From: Aquamicrobium sp.
GTDB lineage: Bacteria > Pseudomonadota > Alphaproteobacteria > Rhizobiales > Rhizobiaceae
DNA: 64,000 nt
Direction: 5' to 3'
Assembly (NCBI GenBank): GCA_019739225.1
Contig: JAHHDT010000005.1
Location: 310,001 to 374,000 of the forward strand
Part shown: piece by piece, positions 46,947 through 55,748 of the stretch
How positions within the stretch are numbered: position 1 is the first letter of the stretch
Layout: the number at the start of each line of letters is the position of its first letter
Position numbers and translations under genes: made by a program
Notes under the pieces: model-generated
Seen by the model: the letters and a program-made list of their open reading frames with translations, nothing else
Database searches by the model: none
Told to the model about the DNA's origin: nothing

Positions 46947-47345
46947 ATGAAGGCAGCGAGCTATATCGCAGTCTTCATTGGAGGGGCGGTCTTTTGTTTC
47001 CTGCTTGTTTCGCTCGGAATGGTCGACAAAATCGATACGATTCCCGGAACCCAAGAAGAGCCGGTTCTAAGCCTGCCGACCTATCTCGGCTTTCTGAGCG
47101 TCATGTTGACCGCTGTAACCGCAGTGCTAGCCGCGCTTGCAATCGGCATAGGTGTTATTGCGGCATACACATTCAGCGAAATCAAGAATGAAGCAGCGAA
47201 AGCTGCCGCGGCAAAACTAGACAAAGCACTGTCGGAGAAAGCGTTCAATGAGCGGGTCAACAAACTGCTCATTGCCCGAAGTGCGAATCCGACCGTCGCG
47301 GAGTTGGAAGAGGGCTTTGACCCGAATGATGATGGCAACCGATAG
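46947..47345 (+). CDS. Two-helix membrane protein of unknown function
   Basis: 132 residues. Two hydrophobic segments (YIAVFIGGAVFCFLLVSLGMV and YLGFLSVMLTAVTAVLAALAIGIGVIAAYTF) are followed by a charged, probably helical cytoplasmic tail (EIKNEAAKAAAAKLDKALSEKAF). No family recognised. Lower GC than the flanks. The ATG overlaps the stop of a tiny upstream frame (MRLAE or MVTMRLAE), which could couple translation. First gene of a cassette with the ImmA/IrrE and Beta-like genes, 9 bases before the next. Confidence 0.65.
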   Translation: MKAASYIAVFIGGAVFCFLLVSLGMVDKIDTIPGTQEEPVLSLPTYLGFLSVMLTAVTAVLAALAIGIGVIAAYTFSEIKNEAAKAAAAKLDKALSEKAFNERVNKLLIARSANPTVAELEEGFDPNDDGNR

Positions 47346-47354
47346 GAGGATGAT

Positions 47355-47867
47355 ATGGCCTCGAAAGAACTCGCTAGGGTCGCAAAGGCAGAGAAGGCGA
47401 TCCTCGATCGATATATGTCAGATTACCCGATTAAGCTCGGCCAGCTAGCAAGAGATCTTGGAGTGGCGATCAAAGTTTCAAGTATGGGCACCGGCATTTC
47501 TGGGCAGATTTCACGCGAAGGCAATCAATACGTGATCCGCGTGAATCGGAATGAGGCTCGGGAACGGCAGCGCTTTACTATTGCTCATGAGCTGGCGCAC
47601 TACCTGCTTCACCGAAATGTAATCGACAGCAGCCCGGAAGGGATTACGGATACGGTCCTGTATCGCTCAGGCAAGCCTGAGCAGATCGAGTTTGAGGCCA
47701 ATCGATTGGCGGCTGAAATCGTCATGCCGATATCGTTGGTCGAAAAAGAGGTACAACAGAGATTCCGGGGAGTGGTGACGGAAACGACAATTGAAAGTCT
47801 TGCGTCCCGCTTCGAAGTATCGAAAGCCGCGATGGAAATCAAACTATCCACCCTCATCGAGGCGTAA
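47355..47867 (+). CDS. ImmA/IrrE-family metallo-endopeptidase
   Basis: 170 residues. The zinc motif is complete, FTIAHELAHYLLH (HExxH), with the third-ligand region EFEANRLAAEIVMP. ImmA cleaves a phage-element repressor and IrrE cleaves DdrO, so the family releases repression by proteolysis. Here no XRE-type repressor domain is fused and no HTH gene is adjacent, so its target is unknown. Strong ribosome site GGAGG. Lies between a 2-TM protein and a Beta-like protein, spacing 9 bases on each side, consistent with one operon. Confidence 0.88.
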   Translation: MASKELARVAKAEKAILDRYMSDYPIKLGQLARDLGVAIKVSSMGTGISGQISREGNQYVIRVNRNEARERQRFTIAHELAHYLLHRNVIDSSPEGITDTVLYRSGKPEQIEFEANRLAAEIVMPISLVEKEVQQRFRGVVTETTIESLASRFEVSKAAMEIKLSTLIEA

Positions 47868-47876
47868 CGAGCAAGC

Positions 47877-48956
47877 ATGGTCCTCGAGAACAAGACCTAC
47901 GTCCCCACACTTGCGATCCGTGCCAGTGAGATGAATGGACTGGAGTTCTTGCCTGGGGCAACGAAGGAGCGGATGACGCCGTGTATCCTTCTCGCCCCTT
48001 GGGCCAACTCGTCAACCTTGCAGAAAGCTATCGAACGAGTCGAGCGGGCCTTCCGCAACCAAAACTACTTTCTCGACATCGACAGGGATTATGAGTTCAC
48101 TAACTTAGAGAGCCCGCCGCAGCAGGAACTTCTGGCGCTACTAAACCCGAACAATGCATTCGAGAACTGGTGCCGGTTTGTTGCTCAGCACGAGTGGGTG
48201 TGGCCTTGCGTTCAAACGCGAGGGCAGACCGAAGACGCCATTCGTAACCAGATCGAACGCTTTCAAGAGATTGGACGTGCGTACTGTATGCGCATCTTCA
48301 TGAATCGGGTTCCCGACAACATCACGGAAGTCGTATCGGCGTTTGCTGCGTCTGGTGCGGCGGACTACGCTATCATTCTAGAGGGGGGGTGGACGCAAGA
48401 CCCGCTCACCTTGGCAGTATGGTTTGATGGTATGATCGGGGGGATTCTCGAAGCCATTGACGCAACTGTGCCCATAGTCCTGTCATGTACGTCGATGCCT
48501 AAGCTATTCACCGATTTTGATGGTGGCATCACTCGGGTGCCCTTTAGCAACCGTATGCTGGTGGATCAGATCAGGCAGCGTCGATCTAACCGTTCACGGA
48601 TCATCTACGGCGACTGGGGCAGCACCCGTCCCCGTGAACCGGCTGGATTTGCCAACCGTCCGCTAGATCGAGTGGACTACCCGACGCGAATCGCATGGGA
48701 CATTGCGAGGAATAAAACTCAAAGTTGGGACTTTAGGCAGAGCGCACAGGCAATTGTTAACAGCGCTGATTGGGATGGGAAACTCGGTATCTGGGGTGAA
48801 GAGCAAATCCTGAACACCACGATCAGCCCTGCACTCGGGATTGACACACCACAGAAGAACGTTGCAGCCCGGGTGAACATCCATCTTCACCGGCAGGCAT
48901 TCTACGACGTTGGCAACCTGAGCGGTATAAACCTCGACGAAGATTGGGAGGACTGA
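47877..48956 (+). CDS. Beta-family-like protein
   Basis: 359 residues, soluble. The N-terminus YVPTLAIRASEMNGLEFL followed by ERMTPCILLAP fits the pattern of Beta-protein family members (Y-x-P-x-L, then a Glu-Leu helix, then a conserved P-x-I/L strand). A middle region ADYAIILEGG and the C-terminal AWDIARNKTQSWDF ... WGEEQILN are further recognisable blocks. The family is uncharacterised; members occur near ImmA/IrrE genes and in accessory regions, from memory. Lower GC than the core genome. Assignment is by pattern, not by a search. Confidence 0.7.
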   Translation: MVLENKTYVPTLAIRASEMNGLEFLPGATKERMTPCILLAPWANSSTLQKAIERVERAFRNQNYFLDIDRDYEFTNLESPPQQELLALLNPNNAFENWCRFVAQHEWVWPCVQTRGQTEDAIRNQIERFQEIGRAYCMRIFMNRVPDNITEVVSAFAASGAADYAIILEGGWTQDPLTLAVWFDGMIGGILEAIDATVPIVLSCTSMPKLFTDFDGGITRVPFSNRMLVDQIRQRRSNRSRIIYGDWGSTRPREPAGFANRPLDRVDYPTRIAWDIARNKTQSWDFRQSAQAIVNSADWDGKLGIWGEEQILNTTISPALGIDTPQKNVAARVNIHLHRQAFYDVGNLSGINLDEDWED

Positions 48957-49222
48957 TAGCTCGGGCAAAGTATGAAACGTCTGGTCTCAACAAGCCGTGG
49001 CACAGCACGGGATTGGTGGGACAGTGGCTTTGAGCCGAGTTTTCCACTGCATGGTGCCAAGAATGTATGCCCAGCAGGCGCACCGGACCTTCCTCCTTGT
49101 ACATGAGGTCATTCTAGACCTCCACGATCAGCAAATGTCGGTCTCGGTCAAAACCTGCCCGAGGATGACGAGGTGGAGAGGGCCACCCCCTCTCCGTCAC
49201 GCGATGCCGCATCACCCCCTCT

Positions 49223-49239
49223 CCCCCACTGCGTGGGGG
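49223..49239. other. Short palindrome downstream of lepA
   Basis: CCCCCAC-TGC-GTGGGGG, about 14 bases beyond the lepA stop. It resembles the inner hairpins of the family 2 repeats and may be a degraded copy; it could also serve as the lepA 3' end. The rest of 48957-49253 holds nothing I recognise. Confidence 0.4.
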
Positions 49240-49253
49240 CGAGGAACGGCGGG

Positions 49254-51065
49254 TCAGTTGTCTGACATCTTCAGCGCTTCGATGAACGCTGCCTGCGGGA
49301 TTTCCACCTTGCCGAACTGGCGCATGCGCTTTTTGCCCTCTTTCTGCTTTTCGAGGAGCTTGCGCTTGCGGGTGACGTCGCCGCCGTAGCACTTGGCGGT
49401 CACGTCCTTGCGCAGTGCGGAGATGGTCTCGCGGGCAATCACCTTGCCGCCGATGGCCGCCTGGATCGGGATCTTGAACATGTGCTTGGGGATCAGGTCC
49501 TTGAGCTTCTCGCACATGGCGCGGCCGCGCTTTTCCGCCGCCGAGCGATGGACCAGCATGGAGAGCGCGTCGACCGGCTCGTCGTTGACGAGGATCGACA
49601 TCTTGACGAGGTCGCCCTCGCGATAGTCGGTGAGCTGGTAGTCGAACGAGGCGTAGCCCTTGGAGATCGACTTCAGCCGGTCGTAGAAATCGAACACCAC
49701 CTCGTTGAGCGGCAGGTCGTAGGTGGCCATGGCGCGCTTGCCGACATAGGAGAGGTCGACCTGCACGCCGCGCCGCTCCTGGCAGAGCTTGAGGATCGCG
49801 CCGAGATAGTCGTCGGGCGTCATGATGGTGGCGCGGATCCACGGCTCCTCGATCGTGTCGATCTTGACCACGTCGGGCATGTCGGCCGGGTTGTGCAACT
49901 CGATCTGCTTGCCGTCGGTCATGTTGAGGCGGTAGACCACCGACGGCGCGGTGGCGATCAGGTCGAGGTCGAACTCGCGCTCCAGCCGCTCCTGGATGAT
50001 CTCGAGGTGTAAGAGGCCGAGGAAGCCGCAGCGGAAGCCGAAGCCGAGCGCGGCCGAGGTTTCCATCTCGAACGAGAACGAGGCGTCGTTGAGGCGCAGC
50101 TTGCCCATGGCGGCGCGCAGATCCTCGAAATCGGCGGCGTCGACGGGGAACAGGCCGCAGAAAACGACCGGCTGCGCCGGCTTGAAGCCGGGCAGGGGGG
50201 CGGCCGTGGGGCGCTTGTCCTCGGTGATGGTGTCGCCGACGCGGGTGTCGGCCACCTCCTTGATGGAGGCGGTGATGAAGCCGATCTCGCCGGGGCCGAG
50301 TTCGTCGACCATGACCATTTTGGGCGTGATGACGCCGACGCGGTCGATGCCGTATTTCGCGCCGGTGCCCATCATGCGCACCTGCTGGCCCTTCTTCAGC
50401 GTGCCGTCGATGACGCGCACCAGCACGATGACGCCGAGATAGGCGTCGTACCAGCTATCGACCAGCATCGCCTTGAGGGGGGCGTCGCGGTCGCCGCCCT
50501 TCGGGGCGGGCAGCTTGTGGACGATCGCCTCCAGCACCTCGGCGATGCCGATGCCGGTCTTGGCCGAGATCATGAGCGCTTCGGAGGCGTCGAGGCCGAT
50601 CACCTCCTCCACCTGCTCCTTGATGCGGTCGGGCTCGGCGGCGGGGAGGTCGATCTTGTTGAGGACGACGACGATCTCGTGGTCGGCGTCGATGGCCTGA
50701 TAGACGTTGGCCAGCGTCTGGGCTTCCACGCCTTGCGAGGCGTCGACGACGAGCAGCGAGCCCTCGCAGGCGCGCAGCGAACGCGAGACCTCGTAGGCGA
50801 AATCGACGTGGCCGGGCGTGTCGATGAGGTTGAGCACGTAATGCTCGCCGTTCTGCGCGTCGTATTCGAGGCGGACCGTGTTGGCCTTGATGGTGATGCC
50901 GCGCTCGCGCTCGATGTCCATGGCGTCGAGCACCTGGTCCTTCATCTCGCGGTCTTCGAGCGAGCCGGTCGCCTGGATGAGCCGGTCGGCGAGCGTGGAC
51001 TTGCCATGGTCGATATGCGCGACGATGGAGAAATTGCGGATGTGGGAGAGCGGCGTCTTGGTCAT
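49254..51065 (-). CDS. lepA: Elongation factor 4 (LepA)
   Basis: 603-residue translational GTPase that acts on stalled or initiating ribosomes. G motifs are visible: [14 protein letters not shown] (G1), [12 protein letters not shown] (G3), [12 protein letters not shown] (G4). The C-terminal LepA-specific domain ends [22 protein letters not shown]. Stands alone between the ImmA/Beta cassette and the restriction-modification gene, both rightward, and is divergent from the latter. Confidence 0.97.
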   Translation of the reverse strand: MTKTPLSHIRNFSIVAHIDHGKSTLADRLIQATGSLEDREMKDQVLDAMDIERERGITIKANTVRLEYDAQNGEHYVLNLIDTPGHVDFAYEVSRSLRACEGSLLVVDASQGVEAQTLANVYQAIDADHEIVVVLNKIDLPAAEPDRIKEQVEEVIGLDASEALMISAKTGIGIAEVLEAIVHKLPAPKGGDRDAPLKAMLVDSWYDAYLGVIVLVRVIDGTLKKGQQVRMMGTGAKYGIDRVGVITPKMVMVDELGPGEIGFITASIKEVADTRVGDTITEDKRPTAAPLPGFKPAQPVVFCGLFPVDAADFEDLRAAMGKLRLNDASFSFEMETSAALGFGFRCGFLGLLHLEIIQERLEREFDLDLIATAPSVVYRLNMTDGKQIELHNPADMPDVVKIDTIEEPWIRATIMTPDDYLGAILKLCQERRGVQVDLSYVGKRAMATYDLPLNEVVFDFYDRLKSISKGYASFDYQLTDYREGDLVKMSILVNDEPVDALSMLVHRSAAEKRGRAMCEKLKDLIPKHMFKIPIQAAIGGKVIARETISALRKDVTAKCYGGDVTRKRKLLEKQKEGKKRMRQFGKVEIPQAAFIEALKMSDN

Positions 51066-51162
51066 GGCGCGCCTTTAGCAGGCGAAGGCCGGGACGGGAA
51101 GGGATTTCGGCGGCGACGGGCGCGGCGGGGCGGGCCCGGATTCACCGCGCTGCATGCAATGG

Positions 51163-51191
51163 TTGCATCGCCGAGAAACGCAACCTAAGAT
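51163..51191 (+). promoter_or_regulatory. Candidate promoter of the restriction-modification gene
   Basis: TTGCAT, 17 bases, TAAGAT; each hexamer is only partly consensus. The leader that follows contains a near-perfect hairpin (51229-51251) about 37 bases before the start codon. Confidence 0.3.
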
Positions 51192-51288
51192 AATTCCATC
51201 CAATCTTTGCAACCGGCGTCGCGATGGCGCCGGCGGGCCTTGCCTGCCGGCAGCGACCGCGTGCGTGTCGGCCTTGGGAGGGGGGCGG

Positions 51289-54200
51289 ATGGATATCGAG
51301 GCGTTCATCGCCCGCTGGACGTCGCGTGAAGGCGGCGCGGAGCGGGCAAACTACCAGATGTTCCTGAGCGAATTCTGCGACGCGATCGGCGTGCCGCGCC
51401 CGGAGCCGGCAGGCGCGGAGCGCACACACAACGACTACGTGTTCGAGCGCGCCGTGCGCAGGCGCGAGAGCGACGAGATAGCCTCGTCGCGGCGCATCGA
51501 CCTCTACAAGAAGGGCTGCTTCATCCTGGAAGCCAAGCAGTCGCGGCTGCCGGGCGGCAAGAACGCGCTGCCGGGGCAGCTGACCATGCTGCCCGACGAG
51601 CCCGAAACGCTGGGCCGCCGCTCGATCGCGCGCGGCTGGGACGTGATGATGCAGCACGCGCGCCGGCAGGCGGAGCACTACGTTTTCCTGCTCGATGCCG
51701 ACCATCCGGCGCCGCCCTTCATCATCACCTGCGATGTCGGCCACGCCTTCGAAATCTTCGCCGATTTCACCGGCACCGGCCGCGCCTACGGCCAGTTTCC
51801 CGACCGCAAGGGCTTCCGCATCTACATGGAGGATTTGCGCAGGGAGGAGGTCCGCGACATGCTGGCGCGCATCTGGACCGATCCGGCAAACCTGGACCCG
51901 GCGCGGGAATCGGCACGGGTGACGCGCGAGATCGCCGGCCGGCTGGCGCAGGTGAGCCGTTCGCTGGAGAAGGACTACGACCCCGAGGAAGCGGCGCTGT
52001 TCCTGATGCGCTGCATCTTCTGCATGTTCGCCGAGGACGTCGACCTCCTGCCGAGAGGCGGCTTCACGCGACTGCTCGAAGAATGCCGGGAGCGCCCGTC
52101 CGCGCTGGTGCCTCTGCTGGAGGAGCTGTGGAGGAAGATGGATAGCGCGGAGCGCGGCGACCGCTTCTTTTCCTATCTCTGCGTCGAGTTGCGGCACTTC
52201 AACGGCAACCTCTACCGCGACGCCCGCGCGCTGCCGCTGCGCCGCGAGGAAATCGGCGAACTGGTGGCGGCTGCGCGCCACCGCTGGATCGATGTCGACC
52301 CGGCTATCTTCGGCACGCTGCTGGAACAGGCGCTGGAACCGGGCGAGCGCCGCAAGCTCGGCGCGCACTACACGCCACGCTCCTATGTGCAGCGCCTGGT
52401 GGAGGTGACGGTGATGGAGCCGCTGCGCGCCGACTGGCAGAAGGCGCTGACCAAGGCGGAGGATGCCAAGGAGAGCGGCGACGAGGACAAGGCAGTCGCC
52501 ATCGTGCGCGGCTACCACCACCAGCTTTGCACCACGCGTGTGCTCGATCCGGCATGCGGCACGGGCAACTTCCTCTATGTGGCGCTCGAACTGATGAAGA
52601 AGCTCGAAGGCGAGGTGCTGGAAACGCTGGCGCGGCTCGGCGTGTCGGAATCGCTGGGCCTCGAGCGCGAGGCGGTCGACCCGCACCAGTTCCTTGGGCT
52701 GGAGCTGAACCCCCGCGCGGCTGCCATCGCCGAGCTGGTCGTGTGGATCGGCTATCTGCAGCAACACTACCGCACGCGAGACGGGCACCCGTCCGAACCG
52801 ATCCTGAAAGCGTTCCGGAACATCAATTTCGGCCGCCGCGAAGGTTATGACGCGGTGCTGACCTGGGATGGGTATCCGGTGCCGACGATCGTTGAACAGG
52901 ATGGCAAGCGCGTCGAGACCTACCCGAACGCACGCCGGCCCGACTGGCCGGAGACGGAGTTCATCGTCGGCAACCCGCCTTTCATGGGCGGCAAGGATTT
53001 GCGGTCGCGGCTCGGCGGAGGTTATGTCGAGACGCTGTGGCGGGTCCACAAGCACATGAACGAAAGTGCGGATTTCGTCATGTACTGGTGGGACCGCGCG
53101 GCTGAACTGCTGACGCGCAAAGGCGCGAAGCTGCGGCGCTTCGGAATGGTGACGACCAACTCGATCAGCCAGGTGTTCCAGCGCCGCGTGATGGAGCGGC
53201 ACCTCGGCGCGAAGCATCCGATAAGCCTCGTCTTCGCCATTCCCGATCATCCCTGGACGAAGGCGACGAAGGACAGCGCCGCGGTGCGGATCGCGATGAC
53301 CGTGGCGGAGGCGGGGACCAAGGAAGGCGTGTTGTGGGAGGTCGTGCGAGAGGACGGGCTCGATACGGACGAACCTGGGGTTGAGATGACAGGTCGCCCA
53401 GGCGTCGTGAATAGCGATCTGTCAGTTGGCGTGAATGTGGCTGGCGCCGCCAAGCTGGAAGCCAACAGGGGACTTTCCTCAAGAGGTGTCGTGCTTCACG
53501 GCGCCGGATTTCAGATAACTGCGAAGCAGGCCCGGATTCTTGGGCTGGGCGCGCGTGAAGGCCTGGAACGGCACATTCGCGCATATCGAAATGGGAAGGA
53601 CCTGACATCCCATTCCCGCAACGCAATGGTCATCGACCTGTTCGGGTTGACCGCTGACGATGTAAGGCAACGGTTTCCAGAGGTTTATCAGCACGTACTT
53701 GAACATATAAAGCCTGAGCGAGACAAAAATCCCAGAGGCTATCGAAGGATGAACTGGTGGCTTTTCGGGGAGAATGTTCCTGACGCTCGCGAGGCTTGGT
53801 CCGGGCTGGGCCGCTATATCGCCACCGTCGAAACAACCAAGCACCGTATCTTCCAGTTCCTAAGTTCCTCCATACTGCCAGACAACAAACTTGTTTGCAT
53901 CGCCACTGACGATGCCGAGCATCTTTCCCTGCTCAGTTCGCGCATACATCACCTGTGGTATCTGGCAAATTCGGGCATGCTTGGCGTCTACGACCGGGAG
54001 GCCGTGTATGTGAAATCCCGTTGTTTCGATCCTTTTCCCTTCCCTGATCTGTCCGATGTGCTGCGCCAGCAGCTTCGCGAGGCTGGCGAAGAGCTCGACG
54101 CGCTGCGCAAGCGGGTGCTGGCCGATCATCCCGACCTGACGCTGACCGGGCTCTACAACGTGCTCGAAAAGCTGAAAGGCGGAATTGTGCTCACCGACAA

Positions 54201-54705
54201 GGACGAGGACGTGAAGCAGCGCGGGCTGGTGCTGATCCTCAAGGAACTGCACGAGACGATCGACGGCCTGACGATGGACGCCTATGGTTGGCCGCGCGAC
54301 GTGACCGAGCAGCAAGTCCTCGAACGGCTGGTGGCACTCAACGCGGACCGAACGCGGGAGGAGGCGGAAGGCCACGTCCGCTGGCTGCGACCGGACTATC
54401 AGGCACCGCGCTTCACCAAAGGCGTCAAGGCAAGAACGGGTGAACTCGATCTGGCGGATACCGTCATTTCCATCGATCGGGGCAAGCCAGCATTCCCGAA
54501 GGATCGTCAAGAACAGCCGCTGGCGGTGGAGGCGATGCTGGCGGCAAGCGGACGGGTGATGGATGCCACTTCCATCGCGCGCGGCTTCCGCAATGGCGGC
54601 CGCAAGATCGAGCCCCGCGTGGCACAGGTACTTCTCACTCTCGCCCGCTACGGGCACATCTCCGCCCTGCCTGACGGCAGGTTTGCGGCACTGCGGGCGG
54701 CGTGA
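51289..54705 (+). CDS. MmeI-like single-chain restriction-modification enzyme
   Basis: 1138 residues. An N-terminal nuclease of PD-(D/E)xK type shows Asp-71, Glu-81 and Lys-83 in IDLYKKGCFILEAK. Then a helical connector, an adenine methyltransferase with GAHYTPRSY (about 357), SAM motif DPACGTGNFLY (about 420) and NPPF (about 562), then a target-recognition region and a C-terminal helical part. This is the MmeI/type IIL plan, in which one chain cuts and methylates. The start at MDIEAFIARW has GGGAGGGGGG upstream. Base composition drops over about residues 695-920, the recognition region. No separate nuclease or methylase gene lies beside it. Confidence 0.88.
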   Translation: MDIEAFIARWTSREGGAERANYQMFLSEFCDAIGVPRPEPAGAERTHNDYVFERAVRRRESDEIASSRRIDLYKKGCFILEAKQSRLPGGKNALPGQLTMLPDEPETLGRRSIARGWDVMMQHARRQAEHYVFLLDADHPAPPFIITCDVGHAFEIFADFTGTGRAYGQFPDRKGFRIYMEDLRREEVRDMLARIWTDPANLDPARESARVTREIAGRLAQVSRSLEKDYDPEEAALFLMRCIFCMFAEDVDLLPRGGFTRLLEECRERPSALVPLLEELWRKMDSAERGDRFFSYLCVELRHFNGNLYRDARALPLRREEIGELVAAARHRWIDVDPAIFGTLLEQALEPGERRKLGAHYTPRSYVQRLVEVTVMEPLRADWQKALTKAEDAKESGDEDKAVAIVRGYHHQLCTTRVLDPACGTGNFLYVALELMKKLEGEVLETLARLGVSESLGLEREAVDPHQFLGLELNPRAAAIAELVVWIGYLQQHYRTRDGHPSEPILKAFRNINFGRREGYDAVLTWDGYPVPTIVEQDGKRVETYPNARRPDWPETEFIVGNPPFMGGKDLRSRLGGGYVETLWRVHKHMNESADFVMYWWDRAAELLTRKGAKLRRFGMVTTNSISQVFQRRVMERHLGAKHPISLVFAIPDHPWTKATKDSAAVRIAMTVAEAGTKEGVLWEVVREDGLDTDEPGVEMTGRPGVVNSDLSVGVNVAGAAKLEANRGLSSRGVVLHGAGFQITAKQARILGLGAREGLERHIRAYRNGKDLTSHSRNAMVIDLFGLTADDVRQRFPEVYQHVLEHIKPERDKNPRGYRRMNWWLFGENVPDAREAWSGLGRYIATVETTKHRIFQFLSSSILPDNKLVCIATDDAEHLSLLSSRIHHLWYLANSGMLGVYDREAVYVKSRCFDPFPFPDLSDVLRQQLREAGEELDALRKRVLADHPDLTLTGLYNVLEKLKGGIVLTDKDEDVKQRGLVLILKELHETIDGLTMDAYGWPRDVTEQQVLERLVALNADRTREEAEGHVRWLRPDYQAPRFTKGVKARTGELDLADTVISIDRGKPAFPKDRQEQPLAVEAMLAASGRVMDATSIARGFRNGGRKIEPRVAQVLLTLARYGHISALPDGRFAALRAA

Positions 54706-55236
54706 GGGGAGAGTTGAGGCACACAGAACCCGGCTGTTAATACGGGTCGCGTGTATCGCCCCGGCCTCCGGATTCCCGCGGGGATGGCAGGATCTCACCG
54801 GGTAGGGCGCCACCCCCACCCCTTGGGGCCGAGCCGCTTGTCTCGCCCGTCCTTCGGACCCCCACAAGGGGGAGGGGGAATTGATGCGTCCCGCTCTCGA
54901 GAGGATTCGTGCCAAGACCCTGCGGCTCGGAGACCTCTAGGTATAAGCGAGAGGGAGGCCTTGGAGGCCCCTCCATTCCCGGAATGACTGATGTCCGGGC
55001 GCCGACGGTCCAGAATCCCCGTCCCCCTTGTGGGGAGGGGTAAGGAAAGCCGTGCACTCGCGATTTGCGCAGGCGGCCCTGGCATCGAACGGGAAGAGGA
55101 AAACGCCGGCGCGGGACGGTCGAATTCGATCTTCCGCGACTTGTTCGAGGCACCGGCGTTCAAGGCAGCGTGCTTCTCCTGCGTCCGATATCATGCCCAT
55201 CGGGTGCGACATGATTGCCGCCTTTGGGCACTTGTT
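54706..55236. other. Non-coding interval with decayed repeat halves
   Basis: About 530 bases between the restriction-modification gene and marR. Two C/G-rich palindromic cores, CCCCCACAAGGGGG at 54859 and CCCCCTTGTGGGG at 55023, resemble the inner hairpins of family 2 and are in opposite orientation. The remaining sequence has no protein-like frame and shows no other feature I recognise. Confidence 0.45.
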
Positions 55237-55237
55237 T

Positions 55238-55251
55238 ATAAGCGTGCTTAT
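55238..55251. promoter_or_regulatory. MarR-type operator overlapping the marR promoter
   Basis: Perfect palindrome ATAAGC-GT-GCTTAT, six bases before the marR start codon at 55257. It overlaps TATAAG, which could serve as a -10 for TTGCCG at 55215. MarR regulators of efflux operons usually bind such sites in their own promoter. Confidence 0.55.
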
Positions 55252-55256
55252 TATAT

Positions 55257-55748
55257 ATGAGCCTTATGAATAAGACGAACCTCGAAGGGCTGGGTTTTCT
55301 CATCCACGACGCAGCGCGCGTGATGCGGCGGCGGTTCGAGGTGCGGGCGGCCGGTTACGGGCTGTCGGCGGCGCAATGGCGTCTGCTCGTGCGCCTCGTG
55401 AAGGCCGAGGGCGTGCCGCAGGCGCGGCTTGCGACGTTTCTGGAGATCGAGCCGATCAGCGTTTCGCGGCTGCTCGATCGCATGGAGGAGGCCGGCTGGA
55501 TCGAGCGCCGGCCGGACCCGACGGACCGGCGCGTGCGCACGGTGTTCGCCACCGAAAAGAGCCGCCGCGCCTTCGCCGAGGTGAAGAGCGTGGCAAACGA
55601 GATCTACGAGGAGGCACTGGCCGGGATGTCGCCCGACGATCGCGCGGCGCTCGTCGGCGGCCTCAGAACCCTGATTTCAAACCTCTCCGACGACGACTGC
55701 GCCGCGGAGGGCTGCAAGACGACCGTCGCGAAGGAAGACGTAGCATGA
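55257..55748 (+). CDS. MarR-family transcriptional regulator
   Basis: 163 residues with the MarR winged helix: YGLSAAQWRLLVRLVKAEGV, LATFLEIEPISVSRLLDRMEEAGWIERRPDPTDRRVRTVF. Probably represses the emrAB pump genes downstream and releases on binding a toxic ligand. Its stop overlaps the emrA start (ATGA). Two ATGs, 55257 and 55266, are possible. A palindrome just upstream is the likely operator. Confidence 0.92.
   Translation: MSLMNKTNLEGLGFLIHDAARVMRRRFEVRAAGYGLSAAQWRLLVRLVKAEGVPQARLATFLEIEPISVSRLLDRMEEAGWIERRPDPTDRRVRTVFATEKSRRAFAEVKSVANEIYEEALAGMSPDDRAALVGGLRTLISNLSDDDCAAEGCKTTVAKEDVA

Noticed and set aside
48990-49389. Open frame of 130 codons on the + strand after the Beta-like gene
   Set aside because: It runs into the lepA 3' end, has no ribosome site, and its composition is not protein-like.
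51142-53250. Open frame of 702 codons on the - strand opposite the restriction-modification gene
   Set aside because: Shadow of a gene with clear catalytic motifs; Arg/His-rich, with no start signal.
54751-55273. Several short open frames between the restriction-modification gene and marR
   Set aside because: Pro/Arg/Gly-rich translations of decayed repeat sequence, overlapping each other on both strands.
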